Below, piece after piece: positions 54,324 through 62,675 of a stretch of 64,000 nucleotides of DNA. The notes beneath the pieces are model-generated. The model worked only from the letters and a program-made list of their open reading frames with translations. It did no database searches and was not told the DNA's origin. Position 1 is the first letter of the stretch. The number at the start of each line of letters is the position of its first letter. A program made the position numbers and the translations under genes. Origin of the DNA: Actinomycetospora callitridis (lineage in GTDB: Bacteria > Actinomycetota > Actinomycetes > Mycobacteriales > Pseudonocardiaceae); assembly GCF_028737265.1 (NCBI RefSeq), contig NZ_JAQZAK010000002.1, positions 620,001 through 684,000 on the forward strand. Direction: 5' to 3'.

Positions 54324-55663
54324 CGGGTCTCCTCCTCGCTGACAGGGGTGGTGCTCGCGGTCCCGCGCCGGGCCCGGGGCAGGACGAGGCCGACCTCCGT
54401 GCCCGCGCCCGGCGAGCTGCGCAGCTGCACCTTCCCGCCGTGGCGGGCCATGCGGTCCTTGACCGAGCCGGCGAGTCCGCGCCGGTCGTCGGGCACCGCG
54501 TCCGGGTCGAACCCGCAGCCGCGGTCGCGCACGAAGATCTCCACCGTCTCGGGCTCCACCTCGGCGTAGACGTCGATCTCGTCGACGCCGGCGTGCTTGG
54601 CGGCGTTGACCATCGCCTCGCGGGCCGCCGCGACCAGTGCGGCGGTGTCCGGGTCGAGCGGGGCGTCGCCCACCACGACCGGCGCGACCCGTACCCCGTA
54701 GTCGTCCTCGACCTCGCCGGCGGCCGCGGCGAGGGTGGCCGCCAGCGTCGCGTCGGTCGCCGCGGCGGGGTGCCCGGTGTCGCCGCCGGGCGGGCCGTAG
54801 AGCCAGGCCCGCAGCTCGCGCTCCTGGCTGCGGGCGAGGCGGCGCACCTCGCGGCCGGAGGCGTCCTCGCCCGCCTGCTTCTGGATCAGCGCGAGGGTCT
54901 GCAGCACGGAGTCGTGCAGGTGCGCGGCGATGTCGGCGCGTGCCTGCCCGCGGATGCGCTCGGTGCGCTCGGTGCCGAGCTCGCGGACCAGGCGCAGCCA
55001 CCACGGCACGGTGAGCACGACGACGCCGGCGAGGGTGGCGAGGGCCGCGAGAAGGCCGAACTGGACCTGGTCGAGGTCGATGTTGCCGAGCAGGAAGGCC
55101 GCGATCCCCGCGGTGACCAGGAGCGCGCCCGCCAGGGCACGCACGAGGCCGAGCTTCCCGCCGAGCCAGCGCGCGCGGCGCGTCGGGCCGGCGGCGACGC
55201 CGGTGCCGGTGTCGGCCTCCCGCCACACCAGGGCCACGCCCGCGAGCACCACCCCGAGCGGGACGGTCACCCAGCCGGAGAGCTCCCCGCCCAGCGCGGA
55301 GAGCACGAACGCGAGCCCGACCCCGAGCGTGGCGAGCCCCAGGCCCTGGCGGCGCTCGTTCGGCGGCAGCTCGCGCCGGACGCCACGGGGTTCGATGGGG
55401 CAGAACAGCCACAGCGCGGCGTAGGCGAGGAACCCGGCGCCGGACGCGGCCACCAGCAGCACGAACACCAGGCGCACGCGCAGGACGTCGACGCCCAGGT
55501 GGTCGGCGACCCCACCGGTGACGCCCGCGATCACCGATCCCTGCCGGCGGCGGCGGACACGCGAGAGGACGAAGGGCGCGGCCGGGTCAGTGGGTGCCGG
55601 GGCAGCGGGCACCGGCGCCTCGCTCACCGTGTCCACCTCCTCCACGGAGGCCGTCTCGTCCAC
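54320..55663 (-). CDS. PspC-domain sensor histidine kinase
   Basis: 447 residues from the GTG at 55663; the open frame beyond that is antisense. Residues about 35-95 form a PspC domain (GSVIAGVTGGVADHLGVDVLRVRLVFVLL). Helices follow, then the HisKA_3 phosphoacceptor in IAAHLHDSVLQTLALIQKQAG near residue 244. The C-terminus is an ATPase (REAMVNAAKHAG near 350, DRGCGFDPDAV and GLAGSVKDRM). This is the DesK/LiaS-like architecture in which the PspC segment may sense membrane state. It is transcribed with the LuxR regulator and divergent from another PspC protein. Confidence 0.9.
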   Translation of the reverse strand: MDETASVEEVDTVSEAPVPAAPAPTDPAAPFVLSRVRRRRQGSVIAGVTGGVADHLGVDVLRVRLVFVLLVAASGAGFLAYAALWLFCPIEPRGVRRELPPNERRQGLGLATLGVGLAFVLSALGGELSGWVTVPLGVVLAGVALVWREADTGTGVAAGPTRRARWLGGKLGLVRALAGALLVTAGIAAFLLGNIDLDQVQFGLLAALATLAGVVVLTVPWWLRLVRELGTERTERIRGQARADIAAHLHDSVLQTLALIQKQAGEDASGREVRRLARSQERELRAWLYGPPGGDTGHPAAATDATLAATLAAAAGEVEDDYGVRVAPVVVGDAPLDPDTAALVAAAREAMVNAAKHAGVDEIDVYAEVEPETVEIFVRDRGCGFDPDAVPDDRRGLAGSVKDRMARHGGKVQLRSSPGAGTEVGLVLPRARRGTASTTPVSEEETR

Positions 55664-55871
55664 GACCTCATCGTCACACGTGCGCGACCCCGGGCGGGCC
55701 TGCTCCGACCCCCGAGGTCCTCGGGGTCGTCTCGGGGTGGGGACCGGGGTGGCTCCCGGAGGTTTCGGGCCTCCGCGGCGGCCAGTGTCGACGTCATCGC
55801 CGGCTCGCACGGAGCCGACGGGGAACGACGGGCCGCGCAGACCGGCCCGATCGGCGAGGAGGATGAGGACG
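55664..55871. other. Divergent regulatory region between two PspC genes
   Basis: 208 bases carry two small inverted repeats: GACCCC/GGGGTC around 55698-55720, imperfect, and CGGAGG-TTTCGGG-CCTCCG at 55756-55774. Either could bind the adjacent LuxR-type regulator. AGGAGG for the + strand gene is at 55857-55862. No clear promoter hexamers. Confidence 0.35.
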
Positions 55872-57077
55872 ATGAGCAGTCCCGGCCAGGGGTCGCGGGC
55901 GCCGGCGGGTGCCGACGTCGGCGCGACCCTCCGCGAGATGTGGGCGACGCGCCCCGCCCGTCTCAAGGAGGACCGCAAGATCGCGGGCGTCGCCGCCGCG
56001 ATCGCGCGGCGCTACGCCGTCGACCCGACGCTGGTGCGGGTCGGGTTCGTGGTCTCGCTGTTCTACGGGGTGGGCCTGCTGGTCTACCTCGCCGGCATCC
56101 TCGTGCTCCCGCGGGTCGACGAGACGGGCCGGCGCCGCGAGACGCCGGTGTGGGCGATCGTCATCGGGACGCTCCTGGGGCTCGCCGCGGTCGCCTCGGC
56201 GTTCTCCGGCGAGCTCGGCACGGTGATCGGCATCGTCGTCGCGGTCGGCCTGCTCTACGCGCTGCACCGCAGCCGCGGCCACCTGCGGGACCCGCAGCGG
56301 CCCGTCACGGTCGACGGGGTGACGCCCGCGGTCGAGCCCGGGGAGGCCCCGAAGCCGCCGTCGTGGGATCCGCTCGGCGCGGCCCCGTTCGCCTGGGACC
56401 TCCCGGAGCCCGCGGCGGCACCCGAGCCGCGGAAGCCCCGCTCGAAGGTCGTGCCCGTGACCCTCGGCGCCGCGATCGTCGCGGCCGGGATCGTCGCCCT
56501 GCTGGGCCTGCTCGGCCTGCTGCCGCTCGGCGCCACCGCGGTGCTCGGTACCGCCCTCGCCGTGGTCGGCGCGGGCCTGGTCGTCGGCGCCTTCCTGCAC
56601 CGGGGACGCGGACTGATCATCGCGGCCGTGCCGCTCGCGCTCGTGCTGGTCGCCGCCGCGAACGGCGCCGGGAACGGCCCGTGGAACGACGACGACTTCC
56701 GCTTCGACGTGGACGGCGCCCCGGGCACCGTCCAGACCCTCGGCGACGCCTCCTGGGCGCCGATGATCGGCATGGTCGCCCCGGCGTACGAGACGGCCTT
56801 CGGCGACGCCGAGCTCGACCTGCGCGGCCTCGCCGCGACCCCGCCGGGGTCGCCGCCCGTCCGGACCGAGGTGTCGAGCGGCGCGGGCGACGTCACCGTC
56901 CTCGTGCCCGTCAACGCCGACGTCACCGCGACGTGCGAGAGCGGCGGCGGCACGGCGGAGTGCCTCGGCCGGGTCGACGGCCCGGTGACCGACCTCGGAC
57001 CCGACGGCCCCGGCGGTCCGACGATCCAGCTGCAGGCCGTCAGCGGCGGCGGAGACGTGGAGGTGCGCCGTGGATGA
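55872..57077 (+). CDS. PspC-domain membrane protein with LiaF-like C-terminus
   Basis: 401 residues. The ATG at 55872 is favoured over 55863 because AGGAGG would otherwise touch the start. The PspC domain is RLKEDRKIAGVAAAIARRYAVDPTLVRVGFVVSLF followed by the first helices. Further helices (VVPVTLGAAIVAAGIVALLGLLGLL, ATAVLGTALAVVGAGLVVGAF and LIIAAVPLALVLVAA) follow a Pro-rich loop. The extracytoplasmic C-terminal 130 residues (AELDLRGL, SSGAGDVTVLVPVNADVTATCESGGG) have the beta-helix repeat of LiaF/DUF4097 proteins. It is divergent from the histidine kinase and probably part of the same envelope-stress module. Confidence 0.85.
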   Translation: MSSPGQGSRAPAGADVGATLREMWATRPARLKEDRKIAGVAAAIARRYAVDPTLVRVGFVVSLFYGVGLLVYLAGILVLPRVDETGRRRETPVWAIVIGTLLGLAAVASAFSGELGTVIGIVVAVGLLYALHRSRGHLRDPQRPVTVDGVTPAVEPGEAPKPPSWDPLGAAPFAWDLPEPAAAPEPRKPRSKVVPVTLGAAIVAAGIVALLGLLGLLPLGATAVLGTALAVVGAGLVVGAFLHRGRGLIIAAVPLALVLVAAANGAGNGPWNDDDFRFDVDGAPGTVQTLGDASWAPMIGMVAPAYETAFGDAELDLRGLAATPPGSPPVRTEVSSGAGDVTVLVPVNADVTATCESGGGTAECLGRVDGPVTDLGPDGPGGPTIQLQAVSGGGDVEVRRG

Positions 57078-57360
57078 GCGCCGACCCGGTGAGACCTTCA
57101 CCGGCCAGCCCTACACCCCCGACCAGCCGTACACGATCCACCAGGACGTGGACACGATCGGCGGCGACGCCGGCGAGACCCCGGCCCGCCGGCCCGGGCC
57201 CGACCCGCTGGGCCTCGTGGCCGGCCTGGCCGCGATCCTCGTCGCCGTCCTCGCCCTCACCGGCACGATCGCGAGCGTCGACCCGCGCTGGGTCCTCGCC
57301 CTCGGCGCCGTCGGCATCGGGCTCGGCGTCCTCCTGGCGACCCTGCGCCGCCGCTCCTGA
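57070..57360 (+). CDS. Small membrane protein downstream of PspC protein
   Basis: 96 residues with a hydrophilic 45-residue start (GQPYTPDQPYTIHQD) and two helices (LGLVAGLAAILVAVLALTGTI and WVLALGAVGIGLGVLLATL) ending in RRRS. Its ATG lies 8 bases inside the previous gene's end, so translation is coupled. It is probably an accessory of the PspC module; no family recognised. Confidence 0.7.
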   Translation: MDERRPGETFTGQPYTPDQPYTIHQDVDTIGGDAGETPARRPGPDPLGLVAGLAAILVAVLALTGTIASVDPRWVLALGAVGIGLGVLLATLRRRS

Positions 57361-57368
57361 GAACGACA

Positions 57369-57409
57369 ACTGGCTGGTATCGCTCGCACAGCGAGCGATA
57401 CCAGCCAGT
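57369..57409. terminator. 19-bp perfect hairpin between converging genes
   Basis: The 19 bases at 57369-57387 and 57391-57409 are exact reverse complements around an ACA loop. The stem starts ACTGGCTGGTATCGCTCGC. It serves as terminator for both the PspC operon and the amine oxidase gene. Confidence 0.92.
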
Positions 57410-57439
57410 GATGCTGTGCAGGGTCAGGAGTGCCAGGAC

Positions 57440-59374
57440 CTAGGAATGACAGTGCCCGTTCGACGACGGCGGGACGTCGAGCGTGGGGTTGCGGTCGAAG
57501 AACCCGACGGGCATCAGCCGGAAGCCGGCGTAGTCGACGGGCATGATCGGCCAGTCCTCCGGGCGCGGCACGTGCGTCAGGCCGAACGTGTGCCACAGGA
57601 CGACGTCGGCGCCCCGGCCGTCCTCGTCGAGGGGGCGGTCGGCGGCGGTCCAGGTCGGCAGGCCCGCCCCGCCGGCGTGCTGGTTGACGTAGTCGCCGGC
57701 CGGATAGCGCTGGTCGGCGTCGTAGGCGGTGACCCAGAGGTGCTTCGTCGCGAAGGCGGCGCGGCCGGCGACGACGGAGCGGTCGTCGGCGAGCAGCGTC
57801 GGGCTCCCCTCGGAGTGCAGGGCGTACGCGACGGGGCGTCCGTGCCGGTTGGTCGACTCCGGGTTGATCACCTGCCAGGTGCGCCCGCGGCCCGGGTCGG
57901 CGAGGCGCTGGGCCTCGGCCTCGTGGGTCAGCCGCGTGCGGGACTCGGTGAAGGCGTTGCCCCAGGGGTTGTCCTCCCCCATCGGCAGGGCGACGGCCTC
58001 ACACTCCTCGACGGCGTTGCGCTGGCCGTCGACGGCCATGTCCAGGCGTGCCGAGAACAGGTGCTGGTGGTACGGCAGGCCCAGCCCGGGCGCCACCTGC
58101 GTGGCGTACGGGTGCCCCTCGGACGGGTAGGCCGAGGTGAACGGGATGCCGGTCAGCTTCGACTCGCACGCGATCGTGCCGTCGAGGTAGAGGTACCAGT
58201 AGAAGCCGTAGTCGTAGTTGCCGATCGTGGTGAAGAACGAGATCACCATGCGGCGCTGCCGGCGGGTCTCCGACGCGTTGGTGAACAGGTCGGAGTGCTT
58301 CCAGAGGATCCCGAAGTCCTCCTCGTGCAGGCAGATCGCGTTGGTGATCGTGCGCGGCGACCCGTCGTCGTCGGCCACGACGACGTCCATGTACCGGATC
58401 TCGCCGAGGCAGTCGCAGCCGAGCTCGAGCGAGTTCGCGTAGCGGGCGAACATGTACTCGCCGGCGTCGAAGTAGTTCTGCCAGAACCGCACGGGCGACG
58501 GGTCGGCGTAGGGCACCACCATCTCCGCGATCGACGCCCGGTAGACCACCGGCCGGCCGTGGATGCCGATCTGGTGCAGGGTCAGGCCCTCGCGCTCGTT
58601 GAACCCGATGCGCAGGTCCCAGCCCTCCCAGCGCAGCCGGTTGCCCTCGAGGGAGAAGCTGACGCCCTCGGGCTGGGTGATCTCGATGGGCTTCAGGGTG
58701 GTGCGTTGCGGCCCGACCTGCTCGGGGTCGTCGAAGTTGCCCGGCTCGTCGGGCACCGGCAGCGGCGTGTGGTCGACGACGCGGGACACCTCGCGGGCGA
58801 CGAGGTCGACGTAGGCGACGACACCGTCGACGGGGTGGGCCCACGGCGAGTCCTTCTCGTGGTCCTGGCGGAACCCCAGCACCCGCGCCATGCGGCGCCC
58901 GGTCTCCTCCGGGTAGTAGGCACCGGCCGAGAGCGGCACGGCGCGGACCGTCGCCGGGTCGATGCCGCGGCGCCGCAGCGCGTCGCACCACTCGGTCGAG
59001 GCCAGGACGATCTCTTCCATGATCTCGAACTCGGAGTCGATGATCGGGAGCTGGCCGCTGGTGGCGGGGTCGAGCTCGACCGCCGAGTCGATCTCGCCGC
59101 GGGACGCGGAGACGACGACGTCGCGCGAGGGTGCGCCGCTCATGTCGAGCAGCAGGACGCGGAAGCGCCGGTCGACGCGGTCGCCGTCGGTGTGGGCGAG
59201 GACGGCCGCCTTGTCGGGCTCCTCGAGCCCGGCGAAGCAGTAGCGGACGGAGTCGCCGAGCAGCCCGGCGTCGGCCAGCACCTCGCGGACGGCCCGGAAC
59301 TCCTCGGTCGTGGCCAGGTCGAGCGGGTGGGTGGCGGCGCCGGTGTCGATGTTCGCGGGGGCGGTGGCGGTCAC
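57440..59374 (-). CDS. Primary-amine oxidase (copper amine oxidase, TPQ)
   Basis: 644 residues from the GTG at 59374. TTIGNYDYGFYW near residue 385 contains the Tyr (T-x-x-N-Y-D) that becomes topaquinone. Copper ligands are the His pair in PYHQHLFSARLDM near 438 and the His in GLTHVPRPEDWPIMP near the C-terminus. The catalytic base is probably the Asp of NYFDAGEYM. It oxidises primary amines to aldehydes with release of ammonia and hydrogen peroxide. There is no signal peptide, as in Arthrobacter enzymes. The start overlaps the stop of a 35-residue repeat ORF, linking it to the permease upstream. Confidence 0.93.
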   Translation of the reverse strand: MTATAPANIDTGAATHPLDLATTEEFRAVREVLADAGLLGDSVRYCFAGLEEPDKAAVLAHTDGDRVDRRFRVLLLDMSGAPSRDVVVSASRGEIDSAVELDPATSGQLPIIDSEFEIMEEIVLASTEWCDALRRRGIDPATVRAVPLSAGAYYPEETGRRMARVLGFRQDHEKDSPWAHPVDGVVAYVDLVAREVSRVVDHTPLPVPDEPGNFDDPEQVGPQRTTLKPIEITQPEGVSFSLEGNRLRWEGWDLRIGFNEREGLTLHQIGIHGRPVVYRASIAEMVVPYADPSPVRFWQNYFDAGEYMFARYANSLELGCDCLGEIRYMDVVVADDDGSPRTITNAICLHEEDFGILWKHSDLFTNASETRRQRRMVISFFTTIGNYDYGFYWYLYLDGTIACESKLTGIPFTSAYPSEGHPYATQVAPGLGLPYHQHLFSARLDMAVDGQRNAVEECEAVALPMGEDNPWGNAFTESRTRLTHEAEAQRLADPGRGRTWQVINPESTNRHGRPVAYALHSEGSPTLLADDRSVVAGRAAFATKHLWVTAYDADQRYPAGDYVNQHAGGAGLPTWTAADRPLDEDGRGADVVLWHTFGLTHVPRPEDWPIMPVDYAGFRLMPVGFFDRNPTLDVPPSSNGHCHS

Positions 59375-59478
59375 GGGGTCCACTCCTTGTCGGTGCGGGT
59401 GACGGTGCGGGTCTCGGTGCGGGTCTCGGTGCGGGTCTCGGTGCGGGTCTCGGTGCGGGTGACGGTCGGGCGGGCCAT
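59371..59478 (-). CDS. 35-residue Thr-Arg repeat ORF between permease and amine oxidase
   Basis: From the ATG at 59478 the reading is MARPTV, followed by a repeating TRTE motif, ending in TRTDKEWTP at a TGA. The ATG shares its A with the permease stop (TGATG), and its TGA shares three bases with the GTG of the amine oxidase (GTGA). Most of it is written in the 12-bp array at 59391-59462. A ribosome leaving the permease could therefore move through this ORF to the oxidase. It may act only as a translational bridge; alternatively it could be a basic peptide. I have no homologue in mind. Confidence 0.5.
   Translation of the reverse strand: MARPTVTRTETRTETRTETRTETRTVTRTDKEWTP
59391..59462. repeat. 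Six-copy 12-bp tandem array
   Basis: CGGTGCGGGTCT is repeated exactly four times (59403-59450), flanked on each side by one copy ending GA. The unit is a multiple of three, so copy number changes keep the reading frame of the small ORF. Confidence 0.95.
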
Positions 59479-60935
59479 CACGCGTTCTCGCGTGGCAGGA
59501 CGGGCGGCGTCAGGTCGGCGGGACCGTCGGGTGCATCCGTGCCCCGCGCGCCGACGACGACGCCCACGAGGGTGACGACGACGAGCACGGCACCGATGCC
59601 CAGCGCCAGCCCCGTGGACCCGCCGATCAGCGTCGGGAAGTTGCCGATCGTGAGCACGAGGCAGACGAGCAGCCCCAGCAGTCCCAGGGTCGGGGCGATG
59701 CGCGTGTGCCACATCCGCCGATCGGCCCCACTCCGGGCGAAGAACACAAGGACGGCGAGGCACGTCATCACCATGAGGACGAGGACGCCGAGCGTCGCGG
59801 TGCCCGCCATCCAGGCGAAGACCTGGGCGACCGGGTCCAGGCCGGCCACCGCGAAGATCACGACGAACACCAGCGCCAGCCCGCTCTGCGCGAGCGAGGC
59901 GATGTGCGGGGATCCGTGGTGCTCGTGGGTGCGGCCGCAGGCCGCCGGGAACGCGCGGTTCTGACCGAGGGCGAACCAGTAGCGCGCGGCGACGTTGTGG
60001 AACGCGAGGATCGCGGCGAACAGGCTGGTGACCAGCAGGATCGTGACGATGTGCCCGCCGACCGGGCCGAGCCAGTTGGTCGCGGTGGAGACGAGGAAGG
60101 TGCCGGGGTTCGCGCCGGCCTCGGCGACGGCGGCCTCGTCGCCCCAGGCGGAGACGATGGCCCAGCTGGACACCGCGTAGAAGATGCCGATGATGACGAG
60201 CGCGAGGTAGGTGGCGCGCGGGATCGTGCGCTGCGGGTCGCGGGCCTCGTCGCGGAACACCGCGGTGGCCTCGAAGCCGATGAAGCTCGCGATCGCGAAC
60301 ATGATCGCGATGCCGACCGCGCCGGAGGCGATCTGGCCGGGATCGAAGACAGCCGTCGAGAGCCCCTCGGGGCCGCCGCCCTGGCCGATCACCACGACGT
60401 CGAGCACGACGACGATCGCGATCTCGGCGAGGAGCAGCACGCCGAGCACGCGGCTCGAGAGCTCGATGCGGCGGTAGCCGAGCACGGCGACGACGAGGAT
60501 CACCGCGATCGTCCACACGTACCAGGGGATGCTCGGGCCGCCGTAGCTGGTGACCAGCTCGTCGAGCGCCGCGCCGATGTACCCGAGGACCGCGAGCTGG
60601 ACCGCGGTGTAGGTGGCCAGGGCGAGGAACGCCGCGCCCATCCCGAGCGGGCGCCCGAGACCGTGGCGCACGTAGGTGAAGAAGGCGCCGGCGTCGGGGA
60701 CGTGCGGGCTCATCGCGCAGAACCCGACGGCGAAGAGCAGGAGCACCACCGCGCAGAGCACGAAGGTGGCGGGGAAGGCGGCGCCGTTCCCGGCCCCGAC
60801 CCCCAGCGGGATGGTGCCCGCGATGACGGTCAGCGGGGCGGCCGCCGCGACGACCATGAAGACGATGGAACCGACCCCGAGGGTGCCGGACAGGCGTGTG
60901 GCGGGCGCGGGCGCGGATTCGGTGGGCGCGGCCAT
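59478..60935 (-). CDS. APC-family amino acid/amine permease
   Basis: 485 residues with twelve hydrophobic helices. The first contains LGVGSIVFMVVAAAAPLTVIAGTIPLGVG with the conserved Gly-rich loop, and the second half has the helix IMFAIASFIGFEATAVFRDEARDPQRTIPRA, a signature of APC transporters. It should import an amine or amino acid across the cytoplasmic membrane. It is the first gene of the unit that also encodes the amine oxidase, so its cargo is probably the oxidase substrate. A CGGGAG sequence precedes the ATG. Confidence 0.9.
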   Translation of the reverse strand: MAAPTESAPAPATRLSGTLGVGSIVFMVVAAAAPLTVIAGTIPLGVGAGNGAAFPATFVLCAVVLLLFAVGFCAMSPHVPDAGAFFTYVRHGLGRPLGMGAAFLALATYTAVQLAVLGYIGAALDELVTSYGGPSIPWYVWTIAVILVVAVLGYRRIELSSRVLGVLLLAEIAIVVVLDVVVIGQGGGPEGLSTAVFDPGQIASGAVGIAIMFAIASFIGFEATAVFRDEARDPQRTIPRATYLALVIIGIFYAVSSWAIVSAWGDEAAVAEAGANPGTFLVSTATNWLGPVGGHIVTILLVTSLFAAILAFHNVAARYWFALGQNRAFPAACGRTHEHHGSPHIASLAQSGLALVFVVIFAVAGLDPVAQVFAWMAGTATLGVLVLMVMTCLAVLVFFARSGADRRMWHTRIAPTLGLLGLLVCLVLTIGNFPTLIGGSTGLALGIGAVLVVVTLVGVVVGARGTDAPDGPADLTPPVLPRENA

Positions 60936-61229
60936 GGCGACTCCCGGGAATCGGAGGAAAGGGGCCGACGAGAATGTCGCGGGTCACGTTTGCGGAGGCG
61001 TTCCCGCGGGGTCAACCCCTCGTTGAGCTGCACGGGGCCCGGGGAGATCCCGACTCCCACGAATCCGCGTCGTGACCTTCGGCCGTTCTCCGAACGGAGA
61101 TCGGCCATTCGCGCGGAGCCCTCCGAATGAGAATCGCGACGGGCCGTTTCTCGTTCGGGGGACGAGTTCGTCGCCGTGGCGGGGCTCCGGCCCTACGGTG
61201 ACGGGCGTGCCGACGCCCGGAGGTCCGCC
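60936..61229. promoter_or_regulatory. Divergent control region of amine module
   Basis: 294 bases between two divergent permease genes hold several inverted repeats: CCGTTC-TCC-GAACGG (61083-61097), CATTC/GAATG (61106-61110 with 61125-61129, inner GGAG/CTCC), and GAGAA/TTCTC (about 61130-61155). They are candidate sites for the IclR regulator encoded at 62672. Base composition is less GC-rich than in the coding regions. Confidence 0.5.
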
Positions 61230-62675
61230 GTGACGCGCATCCCCGTGCTGCGGTCGCGCTCGCCGGTGGCCGGGCTGCGCCGCCGCTCCCTGCGCCCGCC
61301 GGGTGTCTTCGCCCAGTCCGTGGCCACCACCGCCCCGGCCGGAGCGATGGCCTCGACGCCGCTGCTCGTCATCGCCGCCGCCGGCAACGGCGCGCTCTGG
61401 TCGTTCGCGATCGCCGCCGTCCTGGTCGGGCTCGTCGCCGCGTGCATCACGGTGTTCGCGCGACGGATGGCCGCTGCCGGCGGGCTCTACAGCTTCACCG
61501 CGCAGGGGCTGGGCCCCGGCGGCGCCTACGCGTGCGCGGTGGCGATGGTCGTGGGGTACGGGATGCTCGTCGCCGTCACGTTCGCCGGCGCCTCCTGGTA
61601 CGGCGGCGCGCTCGTGGCCCGGCTCGCGGGGGGCAGCGACGCGCTCGCGGCCGGCGCCGGCGTCGCGCTCGTCGTCGTCCTCGCGGTCACCGTGGCGGTC
61701 TGCGCGGTCCGGGGTGTCCGTCTGGCCGGGCGGGTGATGCTGGTGATCGAGGCCGTGTCGATCGGTCTCATCCTCGTCGTGCTCGTCGCGCTCGCGCTGA
61801 CCACGGCCCCCGGCACGCCAGCTCCGGTGGGGGCGGGGCCCGGGCCGGGGGGACTCGATCTGGGCGGCATCGCGGTCGGCGTGCTGCCCGCGCTGGCCGC
61901 GTTCATCGGGTTCGACAGCGCCGCGTCGCTGGGCGTCGAGGCCCGCAGACCGTTCGCGTCGATCCCCCGGGCGATCACCGCGACGGCCGCGGTGGCCGCC
62001 GTGCTCTACCTCGTGGCGACGCTCGTGCAGCTGGCCACGCCCGGCGGCGCGGGCCGCGCCACGAGCCCGACCTCGGGCGTCCCGGCGACCGTCGGGGACC
62101 TCAGCTGGGCCTCCGTCCTCATGGACATCGGCATCGTGGCCTCCTTCGGCGCGTGCGCGCTCGCCGCGGTGAACACCTTGGTGCGCGTGCTGTTCTCGCT
62201 GGCCCGCGAGGGTGTGGCGCCCGCGGCGCTCGGGCGCACCCACCGTCGCCACCTGACCCCGGCCGTCGCCGTGTGGGTCACGGTCCCGGTGCCGGCGGCC
62301 GTGGTGGTGGTCGGCACCGCCGCCGGCGTCGCGCCCGCGACGGTGTTCGGTGGCCTCGTCGCGGTGGCCACCCTCGGCTTCCTCGCCGCCTACCTGCTGG
62401 TGTGCCTCGCCGCACCCCGGTTCCTCGCCCGGATCGGCGAGCTCACCGGCGGGGTCGTCGTGGTCTCGGTGCTCGCGTCGGCCGCGCTCGTCGCCACCGT
62501 GGTCGTGGTGGTGGTCCACGCGAGCACCGGCCTGTTGATCACCCTGGCGGGCCTGCTCGTCGTCGGCGTCGGGGGCTGGTTCGTGCTGCGCCGGCGACGC
62601 GGGCCGGCCCTGCAGGGCATGGGCGTGTACGACGAGACCACCACCGCCGACGTCCTCGCCGCGGGACCCCGGTGA
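61230..62675 (+). CDS. Second APC-family permease
   Basis: 481 residues from the GTG at 61230 with CGGAGG upstream. About twelve helices are visible, including SLRPPGVFAQSVATTAPAGAMASTPLLVIAAAG near the start and GGLYSFTAQGLGPGGAYACAVAMVVGYGMLVAV. The block LPALAAFIGFDSAASLGVEARRPFASIPRAI corresponds to the APC signature also seen in the permease at 59478. The two are distant paralogues. The IclR gene overlaps its stop by four bases, so the pair forms an operon. Likely cargo is an amine or amino acid connected with the divergent oxidase. Confidence 0.87.
   Translation: MTRIPVLRSRSPVAGLRRRSLRPPGVFAQSVATTAPAGAMASTPLLVIAAAGNGALWSFAIAAVLVGLVAACITVFARRMAAAGGLYSFTAQGLGPGGAYACAVAMVVGYGMLVAVTFAGASWYGGALVARLAGGSDALAAGAGVALVVVLAVTVAVCAVRGVRLAGRVMLVIEAVSIGLILVVLVALALTTAPGTPAPVGAGPGPGGLDLGGIAVGVLPALAAFIGFDSAASLGVEARRPFASIPRAITATAAVAAVLYLVATLVQLATPGGAGRATSPTSGVPATVGDLSWASVLMDIGIVASFGACALAAVNTLVRVLFSLAREGVAPAALGRTHRRHLTPAVAVWVTVPVPAAVVVVGTAAGVAPATVFGGLVAVATLGFLAAYLLVCLAAPRFLARIGELTGGVVVVSVLASAALVATVVVVVVHASTGLLITLAGLLVVGVGGWFVLRRRRGPALQGMGVYDETTTADVLAAGPR

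Noticed and set aside
57369..57409. Terminal inverted repeats of an insertion sequence
   Set aside because: The arms are only three bases apart and enclose nothing; no transposase is present in the window.
59391..59462. 12-bp array as plasmid-type iterons or origin
   Set aside because: It lies inside a coding junction, no replication gene is nearby, and the surrounding genes are ordinary chromosomal catabolic genes.
54440..59575. Very long open frame (over 1700 codons) on the + strand across the signalling and amine oxidase genes
   Set aside because: It is antisense to or out of phase with recognised genes on both strands; the composition (His/Arg/Gly/Val-rich) is that of a GC-rich shadow frame.
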